From positions 56,720 through 120,719 of the forward strand of contig JAKOYN010000147.1 of NCBI GenBank assembly GCA_029780415.1: DNA of 64,000 bases, read 5' to 3'. Positions 17,658 to 26,860 of the stretch are shown here, in pieces. Made by a program: the position numbers and the translations under genes. The notes under the pieces were generated by a model, which made no database searches, was not told the DNA's origin, and saw only the letters and a program-made list of their open reading frames with translations. The DNA is from RXIX01 sp003989075. Lineage in GTDB: Bacteria; Pseudomonadota; Gammaproteobacteria; Competibacterales; Competibacteraceae. The stretch's first letter is position 1, and the number at the start of each line of letters is the position of its first letter.

Positions 17658-18666
17658 GGCGGATGGTTACGGGCATGGGCTGCTGCGGGTTGCTGCGGCG
17701 CTGGACGCCGATGCCTTCGCCGTGGCCAGCATCGAGGAGGCGCTGAGCCTGCGTGAGGCGGGCGTCGCGCGGCCGGTGCTGTTGCTGGAAGGGGTGTTCG
17801 AGGCGGCGGAACTGCCGCTGTGCGCGCGGTATGGCCTGGAAATCGCGGTGCATCACCCCGAGCAGTTGCGGATGCTGGACGGTGCCCGCGTCGAGCAGCC
17901 ACTGCGGGTCTGGCTGAAGATCGACACCGGTATGCACCGGCTGGGACTGGCGCCGGACACGGTGGCGGCGAACCTGCAGCGGCTGCGCGATTGCCCGGCG
18001 GTGGATGCGCGGCAGATCGGCTTCATGAGTCATCTGGCGCGCGCCGATGAGCGTGACGGTGCCGCGACGCGCCAGCAGCTGCAGCAGTTCGAAGCCGCCA
18101 CCGCCGGGCTGTTGGGCGCGCGTTCGCTGGCCAATTCCGCCGCCATTCTCGGTTGGCCGGATACACATTTCGAGCAGGTGCGGCCCGGCATCATGCTTTA
18201 TGGCGCTTCGCCGTTCGTTGACGGCCAGGCCCCGGATGAGGATCTGCGTCCGGTGATGACCCTGAGTACGCGGCTGATTTCGATCAAGCGCCTGCTCAAG
18301 GGCGAGCCGGTCGGCTATGGCGGCACCTGGAGCTGTCCTGAGGACATGGATGTCGGCGTGGCGGCGGTCGGCTACGGTGACGGTTATCCGCGCCACGCGC
18401 CGTCGGGTACCCCGGTGCTGATTGGGGGGCGTGAGGCGGCGCTGATTGGCCGGGTGTCGATGGATATGATCACCCTTGACCTGCGCCGGCATCCTGAGGC
18501 GCGGATCGGCGATCCGGTGCTGCTATGGGGTGAGGGATTGCCGGTGGAGCGTATCGCTGCCGCCGCCGGGACGATTTCCTACACGCTGCTGTGCGGGGTC
18601 ACGGCCCGGGTGCGGCGTGAGGTGCTGCCGGCGCTGCCCCCGGTTCCGGCCCGGCAACCAGCGTGA
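17554..18666 (+). CDS. alr: Alanine racemase
   Basis: A 370-residue PLP enzyme that makes D-alanine for peptidoglycan. The PLP-lysine motif AAVKADGYGHG is near residue 35, and the second catalytic Tyr lies in the C-terminal domain region CGVTARVRREVL. The ATG at 17554 (MSRATTVRLDLGAL) begins the domain where homologues do, although it lies inside dnaB. The stop overlaps the GTG of radA by 4 bases. dnaB-alr-radA is a usual gammaproteobacterial order. Confidence 0.96.
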   Translation: MSRATTVRLDLGALVHNLRRVRAAAPGRRVAAAVKADGYGHGLLRVAAALDADAFAVASIEEALSLREAGVARPVLLLEGVFEAAELPLCARYGLEIAVHHPEQLRMLDGARVEQPLRVWLKIDTGMHRLGLAPDTVAANLQRLRDCPAVDARQIGFMSHLARADERDGAATRQQLQQFEAATAGLLGARSLANSAAILGWPDTHFEQVRPGIMLYGASPFVDGQAPDEDLRPVMTLSTRLISIKRLLKGEPVGYGGTWSCPEDMDVGVAAVGYGDGYPRHAPSGTPVLIGGREAALIGRVSMDMITLDLRRHPEARIGDPVLLWGEGLPVERIAAAAGTISYTLLCGVTARVRREVLPALPPVPARQPA

Positions 18667-20042
18667 GCAAGGGCCGCACGGTCTACGCCTGCAGCGAGTG
18701 CGGTGCGCAGGCCAGCAAGTGGTCTGGCCAGTGCGGCGACTGCGGCGCCTGGAACACCCTGCAGGAAGCGCTGGCGGTGCCTACGGGCAAGGGCGGCGCC
18801 AAAGCCGCTGGCTATGCCGGCTATGCCGGTCAGCTGGCTGGCGCCGAGGTGCGCGCCCTGGCTGGGGTCGATGCGCGCGGCGAGTTGCGCCAGTCCTGCG
18901 GCAGCGCCGAGCTGGACCGGGTCCTGGGTGGCGGGCTGGTCGGCGGCTCGGTAACGCTGATCGGTGGCGATCCGGGCATTGGTAAATCGACGCTGCTGCT
19001 GCAGGTGCTGGTCGATCTGGCCACGCGCCAGCGCACCCTGTATGTCAGTGGTGAGGAGTCGCCGCAGCAGATCAGCCTGCGCGCCCAGCGCCTGCAACTG
19101 TCCCGTGAGCACCTGCGGCTGCTGCCGGAGATCAACGTCGAACGCATCCTGGCCAGCGCCGAGGGCGAACAGCCCGGGGTGATGGTGATCGACTCGATCC
19201 AGACCGTGTTCACCGAGCGCTTGCAATCGGCGCCGGGTTCGGTAGCTCAGGTGCGCGAAAGCGCGGCGCAACTGGTGCGCTATGCCAAGTCCAGCGGTAC
19301 GGCGCTGTTCCTGGTTGGCCATGTCACCAAGGAAGGGGCAATCGCCGGACCGCGGGTGCTGGAGCACATGGTCGATACGGTGCTGTATTTCGAGGGTGAT
19401 CCCAGCGGACGGCTGCGGGTGCTGCGCGCGGTGAAGAACCGCTATGGGCCGGTCAACGAACTGGGCGTGTTCGCCATGACTGAGCATGGCCTGAAGGAAG
19501 TCAGCAATCCCTCCGCGATTTTCCTGTCGCGCCACGACACGCCGGTGGCCGGCAGTGTGATCATGGTCACCCGCGAGGGCACCCGACCGCTGCTGGTGGA
19601 GATTCAGGCACTGGTTGATGAATGCCATGGTGGCAATCCACGCCGGGTCACGCTGGGTCTGGAGCAGAACCGCCTGGCGATGCTGCTGGCGGTGCTGCAC
19701 CGGCATGGCGGCGTGGCCATGTACGATCAGGATGTCTATGTCAATGCAGTTGGCGGGGTGCGGATCAACGAGACCGCTGCAGATCTGGCGGTGCTGCTGG
19801 CGGCGCTGTCGAGCTTCCGCGACCGGCCGCTGCCGAATGATCTGGTGGTGTTCGGTGAGGTGGGTCTGGCCGGGGAGATTCGCCCGGTGCCCAATGGCGA
19901 GGAGCGGCTGCGCGAAGCGGCCAAGCATGGGTTCAAGCAGGCAATCGTGCCGCGCGCCAATCTGCCCCGGCGCAGCACGCATCTGGACGGGCTGGAACTG
20001 CGCGGCGTGAGCCGGCTGAGCGAGGTGATGGGCAGTCTGTGA
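18663..20042 (+). CDS. radA: DNA repair protein RadA (Sms)
   Basis: A 459-residue RecA-like branch-migration helicase for recombination. The N-terminal zinc finger CSECGAQ...CGDCG, the P-loop GGDPGIGKST, the RadA-specific KNRYGPVNELGVF and the C-terminal Lon-like domain (ALSSFRDRPLPND) are all seen. Start codon is GTG, overlapping the alr stop (GTGA). Confidence 0.97.
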   Translation: MSKGRTVYACSECGAQASKWSGQCGDCGAWNTLQEALAVPTGKGGAKAAGYAGYAGQLAGAEVRALAGVDARGELRQSCGSAELDRVLGGGLVGGSVTLIGGDPGIGKSTLLLQVLVDLATRQRTLYVSGEESPQQISLRAQRLQLSREHLRLLPEINVERILASAEGEQPGVMVIDSIQTVFTERLQSAPGSVAQVRESAAQLVRYAKSSGTALFLVGHVTKEGAIAGPRVLEHMVDTVLYFEGDPSGRLRVLRAVKNRYGPVNELGVFAMTEHGLKEVSNPSAIFLSRHDTPVAGSVIMVTREGTRPLLVEIQALVDECHGGNPRRVTLGLEQNRLAMLLAVLHRHGGVAMYDQDVYVNAVGGVRINETAADLAVLLAALSSFRDRPLPNDLVVFGEVGLAGEIRPVPNGEERLREAAKHGFKQAIVPRANLPRRSTHLDGLELRGVSRLSEVMGSL

Positions 20043-20048
20043 AGCGTG

Positions 20049-20777
20049 TTAGGGCGTGCGCGGCTCGACCCAGGCGAAGCGTTCGGCGATGAAGATTTCG
20101 TGCGGGTGGAAGCGGGATTTGTAGGCCATCTTGTCGCACTGCGCGATCCAGTAGCCCAGATAAACCCAGTCCAGCGCCTGCCGCTGTGCCTCGGCGATCT
20201 GCCAGAGAATGGCAAACGTGCCCAGGCTGCGCGGCGCACAGTCGGGATCGAAGAAGGTGTACACCGCTGACAGACCATCGCTCAGCCGGTCCACCACCGC
20301 TACCGCCAGCAGCCTTGATCCGAGGTGGAACTCGCACAGTGTCGTCGGGCACCACTGCGAGGTGATGAACGACCAGTAGCTTTCGGGGCTGGCCGGATCC
20401 ATGCCGCCGCCGCCGTGCCGTGTGGCGATGTAGCGCGCAAACAGCGCGAAATGCTCATCGTCGAAGTGCGCGTCCCTCTGGCGCATGGTTAGATCCTGAT
20501 TGCGTGCCCAGATGCGCCGCTGTGCCCGGTTGGGCTGAAAACGCGCGGCTGGAATGCGCAGCGAGCGACAGGCCTGGCAGGCCTGGCAGTGGGGCCGGTA
20601 GAGGTGATCGCCGCTGCGCCGAAAGCCGAGCGGCGCCAGTTGCCCATACAGCGCGCTGCTGATCATCACCGGATCGGCCACCAGATTGCGGGCACGCTGC
20701 TCCGGCAGATAGCTGCACGGGTACTCGGTGGTCAGGAACAGGCGCAGGTCATACAGGACGTGGCCGGGATGATTCAT
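20049..20777 (-). CDS. bpt: Aspartate/glutamate leucyltransferase (Bpt)
   Basis: A 242-residue transferase that puts Leu from Leu-tRNA on proteins with N-terminal Asp or Glu, marking them for ClpAP. The N-terminal Cys-containing segment YPCSYLPEQRARNL and the CQACRSLRIP motif are typical of the Bpt/ATE family. ATG 20777 was chosen because it starts the conserved MNHPGHVLYDLRLFLTTEYP segment, though the frame is open upstream. It follows aat by 5 bases and converges with radA 6 bases away. Confidence 0.93.
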   Translation of the reverse strand: MNHPGHVLYDLRLFLTTEYPCSYLPEQRARNLVADPVMISSALYGQLAPLGFRRSGDHLYRPHCQACQACRSLRIPAARFQPNRAQRRIWARNQDLTMRQRDAHFDDEHFALFARYIATRHGGGGMDPASPESYWSFITSQWCPTTLCEFHLGSRLLAVAVVDRLSDGLSAVYTFFDPDCAPRSLGTFAILWQIAEAQRQALDWVYLGYWIAQCDKMAYKSRFHPHEIFIAERFAWVEPRTP

Positions 20778-20782
20778 GGCAC

Positions 20783-21520
20783 TCACCCCGCAGCAGTCTG
20801 CACGAGCTGCAGCTCGGCAAGCAGATCGGGGTCCAGTTGCCAGGCACCCTCCTGGCCCGGCAGCGGACAGTAGCGCTCCAGCAGACTCAGGAAGGTGGCG
20901 CGCGGAATTTCCACTGCGCCCAGGCGTAGCAGATGCTCGGTGCGCACCTGGCAATCGATCACCGCGAATGACCAGCGCCGCAGTTGTGCCGCCAGCAGCG
21001 CCAGTGCCACCTTGGAGGCGTCGTCGACGCGGCTGAACATCGATTCGCCATAGAACACCCGGCCCACAGCGACCCCGTACAGCCCGCCGACCAGCTCGCC
21101 ATCCTGCCAGGTTTCGATGGAATGGGCGTGGCCGAGACGGTGCAGGCGCATATAGGCGCGGTGCATGTCCGCAGTGATCCAGGTGCCAGGGACAGCGCGC
21201 GGCGCGGCGCAGGCGCTGATCACGGCCTCGAAGGCGCAGTCGGCGCTGACCTTAAACACCGCGCGGCGCAGGGTCTTACGCAGGCTGCGCGATATGCGCA
21301 GCGCCTCGGGCAGCAGGATCAGGCGTGGGTCCGGCGACCACCACAGGATCGGCTGACCCGGTGAATACCAGGGAAAGATGCCGCGCCGATAGGCGCGCAG
21401 CAGGCGGCGCGGGCTGAGGCTGCCGCCGGCAGCCAGCAGGCCATCCGGTTCGCGCAGGGCACGCTCCGGGTGCGGAAACGGTTGTTCGTCGTTGTCAGGG
21501 TCCAGCCACGGCAGGGGCAT
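20783..21520 (-). CDS. aat: Leucyl/phenylalanyl-tRNA--protein transferase
   Basis: A 245-residue enzyme that adds Leu or Phe to proteins with N-terminal Lys or Arg in the bacterial N-degron pathway. Motifs: GLLAAGGSLSPRRLLRAYRRGIFPWY and ILWWSPDPR, then GELVGGLYGVAVGRVFYGESMF, are split here as diagnostic pieces of the family. The ATG at 21520 overlaps the end of the upstream acyltransferase-like gene by 26 bases. With bpt it forms the two N-end-rule transferases in one unit. Confidence 0.95.
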   Translation of the reverse strand: MPLPWLDPDNDEQPFPHPERALREPDGLLAAGGSLSPRRLLRAYRRGIFPWYSPGQPILWWSPDPRLILLPEALRISRSLRKTLRRAVFKVSADCAFEAVISACAAPRAVPGTWITADMHRAYMRLHRLGHAHSIETWQDGELVGGLYGVAVGRVFYGESMFSRVDDASKVALALLAAQLRRWSFAVIDCQVRTEHLLRLGAVEIPRATFLSLLERYCPLPGQEGAWQLDPDLLAELQLVQTAAG

Positions 21521-22667
21521 CAGGCGTGTTCTCGTCGCGGTAGGGTGAGTGCTGCAACAGGTTCCGGGCGTAGGCCTGTACCGCCGGTGTCTCCCGCGCC
21601 AGGAACGCGGCGATGGCCTGGCGGAAACCAGCATCAGCGATCCAGTGTACTGAGTGGGTCAAGGCGGGCAGGAAGCCGCGGGCGATCTTATGCTCGCCCT
21701 GCGCGCCCGGTTCGAAGCACTGCAGGCCGTTATCGATGCAATATTCCAGCCCCTGATAATAGCAGGCCTCAAAATGCAGGCTGTCATAATCGGCCAGGCA
21801 GCCCCAGTGGCGACCGTACAGAGTGGTGGCGCTGCGAAAGCTGATCGCACCGGCCACTTCGCGACCGCCGGCACGGGCCAGCACCAGCACGATGCGTTCG
21901 CCGAGCGCAGCGGCAACGTCGAGGAAAAACGGCAGGCTCAGGGTTGCTACGCCGCCCAGCCGGTCGAAGGTGGCGCGGTAGAAACGGTGCAGGTGCTGCC
22001 ACTGGGCCTCGCTGGCCTCGCGTCCGGAAAGCAGGGCCAGCTCCAGTCCGGTCTCGCGTACCCGGCGCCGCTCGCGGTTGAGGGTCTTGCGGCGCTTGGC
22101 GGTGAAGGTATCGAGGAAATCCTGAAAATCGCGATAGCCGCGATTGTGCCAGTGAAACTGGCAGCCCTGGCGCAGCAGGCCACCGGCGGCGCGCAGTGGC
22201 GCAAGATCGGCGCTGGCGGGAAACAGCCAGTGCACCGAGGACAGGCCATGACGGTGCGCTTCATCAAGAATGAAATCGATCAGGGCTCGGGCGGTGGCTG
22301 CCGGATCGGCCTGATCGCTGGCCAGCAGCAGGCGGGGACTGGTGGCCGGGGTATAGGGCAGGGCGCTGACCAGCTTCGGGTAATAGGGCTGGCCGTGGCG
22401 GCGGTAAGCCTCCGCCCAGCCCCAGTCGAACACGAATTCGCCGTAGGAGTTGAATTTCAAATACAGCGGCGCTACGCCAAGCAGGCGGCCGGTCGGGTCG
22501 CGGCAGGTGATGTGCCAGGGCAGCCAGCCGGTGGTCTCGCCGACCCCGCCATGGCGTTCCAGTGCATCAAGAAAGGCATGGCTGAGAAAAGGGTTGTCGT
22601 CGGGAACCAGGGCATCCCATTCGGCGGCGGCGATTTCATTCAGGCGATTGACACGTTGCAGGCGCAT
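21495..22667 (-). CDS. GNAT-like protein of the COG3146/DUF482 family
   Basis: A 390-residue protein of a family annotated as putative acyltransferases or peptidoglycan-related GNATs. The start MRLQRVNRLNEIAAAEWDAL and the segment DNPFLSHAFLDALE, and the later RRKTLNRERRRV, are characteristic. Function is unproven. It lies upstream of aat-bpt on the same strand and overlaps aat by 26 bases, so the three are likely one operon, divergent from ftsK. Confidence 0.85.
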   Translation of the reverse strand: MRLQRVNRLNEIAAAEWDALVPDDNPFLSHAFLDALERHGGVGETTGWLPWHITCRDPTGRLLGVAPLYLKFNSYGEFVFDWGWAEAYRRHGQPYYPKLVSALPYTPATSPRLLLASDQADPAATARALIDFILDEAHRHGLSSVHWLFPASADLAPLRAAGGLLRQGCQFHWHNRGYRDFQDFLDTFTAKRRKTLNRERRRVRETGLELALLSGREASEAQWQHLHRFYRATFDRLGGVATLSLPFFLDVAAALGERIVLVLARAGGREVAGAISFRSATTLYGRHWGCLADYDSLHFEACYYQGLEYCIDNGLQCFEPGAQGEHKIARGFLPALTHSVHWIADAGFRQAIAAFLARETPAVQAYARNLLQHSPYRDENTPDAPAVAGP

Positions 22668-22907
22668 GATGACTCAGGATAGCGTGAGGCTCCCGCTTGC
22701 ATGGGAGTGACAAAATGGGTTAGGGATTAGTCAGTACTGGTCAGCGCCGGTTCGCCGCTGCGGGCGTGCACTTCACCTCGTCTGCCGGGAATGGGACAAT
22801 GGCGCTCCGTTCGCATCTTCGATGACCGCCGTCGGTGGTCGTGCTTTCCGGGGCGCGTGCTCCGCGCAACCGTCCAGCCTTACCCCAACGATAGATAGGA
22901 TTCAGCT

Positions 22908-25900
22908 TTGGCGCAGGCACACCGCATCAAAACCGCGCCGCCCGTGATCCGGGTCGGCATTCTGCGTTTTCTTAACAGCCTTCTGCGCGCGACCGGTTTC
23001 TGGCTGCTGGCGGCGCTGGCACTGGCCATGGCCGCTGCGTTGTGGACCTTCACGCCAGCAGACCCCGCCTGGACCCATACTGCCGAGGTGGGCCAGATCC
23101 ACAATCTCGGCGGGGTGGTGGGAGCCTGGTTCGCCGATATTGTCCTGTATTTTCTGGGCTATGCGGCCTGGCTGTTGCCGCCGGGGGTGTTTTTCTCCGG
23201 CTGGCGCCTGTTCAAACGCGGCGAGTGGCTGGGCCTGGATGGCGAAGTGGTGCTGTTTCGGGTGCTGGGTTTTGCGGTGACGCTGGCCAGTGCCTGCGGG
23301 CTGGCCGGGCTGCACCTGCGCGTGCTGCCGGGGTTGCTGCCGGATGCCGCGACCGCCGGTGGGCTGGTCGGCCTGCATGTGGGGCCGTTCCTGACCGAGG
23401 CGTTCGGCGTGCTGGGGGGCAATCTGTTCCTGGCGGGACTGCTGTTGTCCGGGCTGCTGCTGGCGACGGGCGTGTCCTGGCTGTCCATGCTGGATGCGCT
23501 CGGTAGTAGTGTTCTGAACGTGCTGGATGGGCTCGGTGCGCTGGTGCTGCTGCCGCTGGAGGGCTGGCGTGGCTTGTCGGGATTACTGGGATGGACCGCG
23601 CGCGCGCGGCGCGAGCCGCCGCCGGATGTGGATAATGGTGCGCCGGCGAATAATGCGGAAACGGTGGCCCCGACCGGGACCAGCGGGACACTGCGCCCGG
23701 CGCTGGCCCGCTGGCGTGCATGGCTGGGGCGCTGGCGTGCCGGACGTGCTGAGGAGGTGCCGTCATCCGTCGCGCCCGTGGTGGAGGCAGCGCCCGTGCC
23801 GGGGGTGCCGGTGTCGACTGGCAGCGCCGGGCACCGTGGCGGTGCGCGCATTGAGCCGGTGCTGCATCTGTCGGGATCGGGAACCGTGCCGGAAGCGGCC
23901 GTGGAGCGCACGCCCGGCGTGCCTGCTGCGCAGTCGCTACCGCATCTGCCAGCTTCAGCCAGGAGCATCGAGGCGGCGGTTCCGGCAGCCTTGTCCGAGG
24001 ATACTGCGCCGCCGGTGTGGCGCCCTGCAGAGCAGCCTGCGGATGAATCGGTGTCGCCGGCTGTCCAGGCCATGCCCACGGCAACCCTGATTCCGCGCCG
24101 ACCGCTGCTGATCGAGGCGCCGCCTGCGGAGCCGGTTGCGCTGGGCCGCGCAATCGAGCCGGAGCAGGGTGGCACACACCCGCATGAAGCCCGACCGGCG
24201 CTGACCCCAGCCGCCCTATCCAGCGAGCTGCCGCCGGAACCGGGTGCGCAACAGGACACGCTGGATGCACACACCCTGATTCCAGTGATGGCGCCCCGTC
24301 GCCCCGCTGCCGCAGCGCCACCGCCGCCACCACCTCCCGCATCACCTGCGCCGCTCATCGTGCCGCCCGCGCCGCGTCCGCTGGAGCCCGGTCAAATGCG
24401 ACCTGATCCCCGGCTGGCTGAGGCGTCGAATGATCCACTGATCGAAAGCCCGGCTACGCCAGGGTTTGGCGCGCCGCAGTGGGCCGACCGGCTCAGTGCG
24501 GCGCCCGTGCCAGCGGTCGCGCCGATGATCGACGCGATGTTTGATGCCGATGCTGATGCGGATATGGAGGCCGAGGATAATGCCGGCACTGTGCGTGCCC
24601 CGCATCCGGCCAGCGGCGTGGCGGCGCTGTTCCAGGCCCGCGCACCCGAAGCGCTACCGGTGCGGCCCGTGCCGGCGCCACCCCGGCCAGTGGCGGTGCC
24701 TCTGCCCCCGCTGGAGCTGCTGGACCTGCCGCCGGCGCGCGTGGCGGGCTACTCCGATGCGGTGCTGGAGGACTTGTCGCGGCGGGTGGAAAGCCTGCTC
24801 AAGAGCTTTGGCATTGAGGTGCGCGTGGTTGCGGTCGAGCCGGGTCCGGTGATCACCCGCTTTGAAATCGAGCCGGCTCCCGGCGTCAAGGTCAGCCAGA
24901 TCAGTAACTTGGTCAAGGATTTGGCACGCGGCCTGTCGGTGACCAGTGTGCGCGTGGTCGAAGTGATTCCAGGCAAATCGGTGATCGGTTTGGAGATTCC
25001 CAACCAGCAGCGCGAAATCGTCTACCTGCGCGAAGTGCTGGAAGCGCCGGTGTATACCCAGGCCGCATCGCCGTTGACTCTGGCGTTGGGCAAGGACAGC
25101 AGTGGCAAGCCGACGGTCGCCAACCTGGCGAAAATGCCGCATCTGCTGGTGGCCGGCACCACCGGTTCAGGTAAATCGGTGGCGATCAACGCCATGCTGC
25201 TGAGCCTGCTGTACAAGGCGCCGCCGAGTGAGGTGCGCCTCATCCTGGTCGATCCGAAGATGCTGGAATTGTCGGTGTACGAGGATATCCCGCATCTGCT
25301 GACGCCGGTGGTGACCGATATGAAGGAGGCGGCCAACGCCCTGCGCTGGTGTGTGGCGGAGATGGAGCGCCGTTACAAGCTGATGGCGGCGCTGAAAGTA
25401 CGCAACATTGCCGGCTTCAATCACAAGATTCTCGACGCCGAGGCCGCCGGCGAAGCGCTGGTCGATCCGTTCTGGAATTCCGCCGAGGCCGGCGCTACCT
25501 TGCGACCGACGCCCTTGCGCACCCTGCCGTTCATTGTGGTGGTGATCGACGAACTCGCCGACATGATGATGATCGTTGGCAAGAAGGTCGAGGAACTGAT
25601 CGCCCGGTTGGCGCAGAAGGCGCGCGCGGCGGGTATTCACCTCATCCTGGCCACGCAGCGACCGTCGGTGGATGTGATTACTGGACTGATCAAGGCCAAC
25701 ATCCCGACCCGCGTGGCTTTTCAGGTGTCGTCGCGGGTTGATTCGCGCACCATTCTCGACCAGATGGGCGCCGAACAACTGCTCGGACATGGCGACATGC
25801 TCTACCTGCCGCCCGGCACGGGCCTGCCGCAACGGGTGCATGGCGCCTTTGTCGACGATCACGAAGTCAATCGCGTGGTCGAATACCTGCGCCAAACCGG

Positions 25901-26189
25901 CGCGCCGGATTACATCGATGAGGTGCTGGCTGAGCCGCGTGAGGACAGTGACAGCAGCGCCAGCGAAAGCGAGGGCAACAGCCGGGGCAGTGAAAGTGAT
26001 CCGCTGTATGACGAAGCGGTGCGCATCGTTACCGAATCGCGGCGGGCCTCGGTATCCGGCGTACAACGCCGCCTGCGCATCGGCTATAACCGGGCGGCGC
26101 GACTGGTTGAGGAAATGGAAGCGGCTGGCGTGGTAGGTCCCTTGCAATCGAACGGCAGCCGCGAAGTACTGGCGCCGCCGCCGCCCTGA
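22908..26189 (+). CDS. ftsK: DNA translocase FtsK
   Basis: A 1093-residue septum-located DNA pump that clears the terminus and activates XerCD at dif. Four N-terminal helices (about residues 27-190) are followed by a very long Pro/Ala-rich linker (about 230-600), then the motor with P-loop GTTGSGKSVAI and Walker B VVVIDELADMMM, and a C-terminal gamma winged helix (DEAVRIVTESRRASVSGVQ). The start is a TTG at 22908 with AGGA eight bases upstream. Followed by lolA and rarA, as in Pseudomonas. Confidence 0.96.
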   Translation: MAQAHRIKTAPPVIRVGILRFLNSLLRATGFWLLAALALAMAAALWTFTPADPAWTHTAEVGQIHNLGGVVGAWFADIVLYFLGYAAWLLPPGVFFSGWRLFKRGEWLGLDGEVVLFRVLGFAVTLASACGLAGLHLRVLPGLLPDAATAGGLVGLHVGPFLTEAFGVLGGNLFLAGLLLSGLLLATGVSWLSMLDALGSSVLNVLDGLGALVLLPLEGWRGLSGLLGWTARARREPPPDVDNGAPANNAETVAPTGTSGTLRPALARWRAWLGRWRAGRAEEVPSSVAPVVEAAPVPGVPVSTGSAGHRGGARIEPVLHLSGSGTVPEAAVERTPGVPAAQSLPHLPASARSIEAAVPAALSEDTAPPVWRPAEQPADESVSPAVQAMPTATLIPRRPLLIEAPPAEPVALGRAIEPEQGGTHPHEARPALTPAALSSELPPEPGAQQDTLDAHTLIPVMAPRRPAAAAPPPPPPPASPAPLIVPPAPRPLEPGQMRPDPRLAEASNDPLIESPATPGFGAPQWADRLSAAPVPAVAPMIDAMFDADADADMEAEDNAGTVRAPHPASGVAALFQARAPEALPVRPVPAPPRPVAVPLPPLELLDLPPARVAGYSDAVLEDLSRRVESLLKSFGIEVRVVAVEPGPVITRFEIEPAPGVKVSQISNLVKDLARGLSVTSVRVVEVIPGKSVIGLEIPNQQREIVYLREVLEAPVYTQAASPLTLALGKDSSGKPTVANLAKMPHLLVAGTTGSGKSVAINAMLLSLLYKAPPSEVRLILVDPKMLELSVYEDIPHLLTPVVTDMKEAANALRWCVAEMERRYKLMAALKVRNIAGFNHKILDAEAAGEALVDPFWNSAEAGATLRPTPLRTLPFIVVVIDELADMMMIVGKKVEELIARLAQKARAAGIHLILATQRPSVDVITGLIKANIPTRVAFQVSSRVDSRTILDQMGAEQLLGHGDMLYLPPGTGLPQRVHGAFVDDHEVNRVVEYLRQTGAPDYIDEVLAEPREDSDSSASESEGNSRGSESDPLYDEAVRIVTESRRASVSGVQRRLRIGYNRAARLVEEMEAAGVVGPLQSNGSREVLAPPPP

Positions 26190-26233
26190 GCGCGGCATAC
26201 TCAATCCCCGGTTATGGAGTGTTTCTGAGCGTT

Positions 26234-26860
26234 ATGTGCAAACCGCTACGGCTCTTCTCGTTTCTGCTGGCGACGCTGCTGGCGTTGCCGGCGCTGGCTG
26301 CGCCCGCGTCGCCGGTGCAGCGCTATTTCCAGGAGTTGCGCACCCTGCGCGCCGATTTCATTCAGCGTGTGTACGACGAACGCGGCCGGATAACGCAAAC
26401 TTCCAGCGGTCGCATGCTGATGCAAAAGCCCGGCCTGTTTCGCTGGGATTATCGCGCACCCGCTGCACAGGTGATCGTTGCCGATGGGGCCCGGCTGTGG
26501 ACCTATGATGTCGGGTTGGCGCAGGTGACGGTGCGCAAGCTCGACAAGGCGCTGAGCGCGACGCCGCTGGCCCTGCTCAGCGGTACCACGCCGATTGACG
26601 AGAGCTTCACGGTCAGCGGGGTGCGCAACCGCGATGGTCTGAGCTGGTATGAGCTGATTCCGCGTCAGGACCAGCCCGAGTTCCGGGTGCTGCGGGTGGC
26701 CTTCAAGGGCGACACGCTGGTAACCCTGGAAATAGAAGACGGTCTGGGACAGCGTACCCGGCTGGATTTCCAGGCGCTGGAGCGTAACCCGGCGCTGGAT
26801 CCGGCACAGTTGCGCTTTACGCCGCCGCCCGGCGTGGATGTGGTCGGTGATGCCGGCTGA
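26234..26860 (+). CDS. lolA: Outer-membrane lipoprotein carrier protein LolA
   Basis: A 208-residue periplasmic chaperone that carries lipoproteins from the LolCDE complex to LolB. A signal peptide ends LLALPALA, followed by VQRYFQELRTLRADFIQRV and the family segment GLFRWDYRAPAAQVIVADG. ATG 26234 gives a standard signal peptide; an in-frame GTG at 26219 is the alternative. The stop overlaps rarA by 11 bases. Confidence 0.94.
   Translation: MCKPLRLFSFLLATLLALPALAAPASPVQRYFQELRTLRADFIQRVYDERGRITQTSSGRMLMQKPGLFRWDYRAPAAQVIVADGARLWTYDVGLAQVTVRKLDKALSATPLALLSGTTPIDESFTVSGVRNRDGLSWYELIPRQDQPEFRVLRVAFKGDTLVTLEIEDGLGQRTRLDFQALERNPALDPAQLRFTPPPGVDVVGDAG

Noticed and set aside
18579..19982. A 467-codon minus-strand open frame
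   Set aside because: Antisense shadow of radA; no family pattern.
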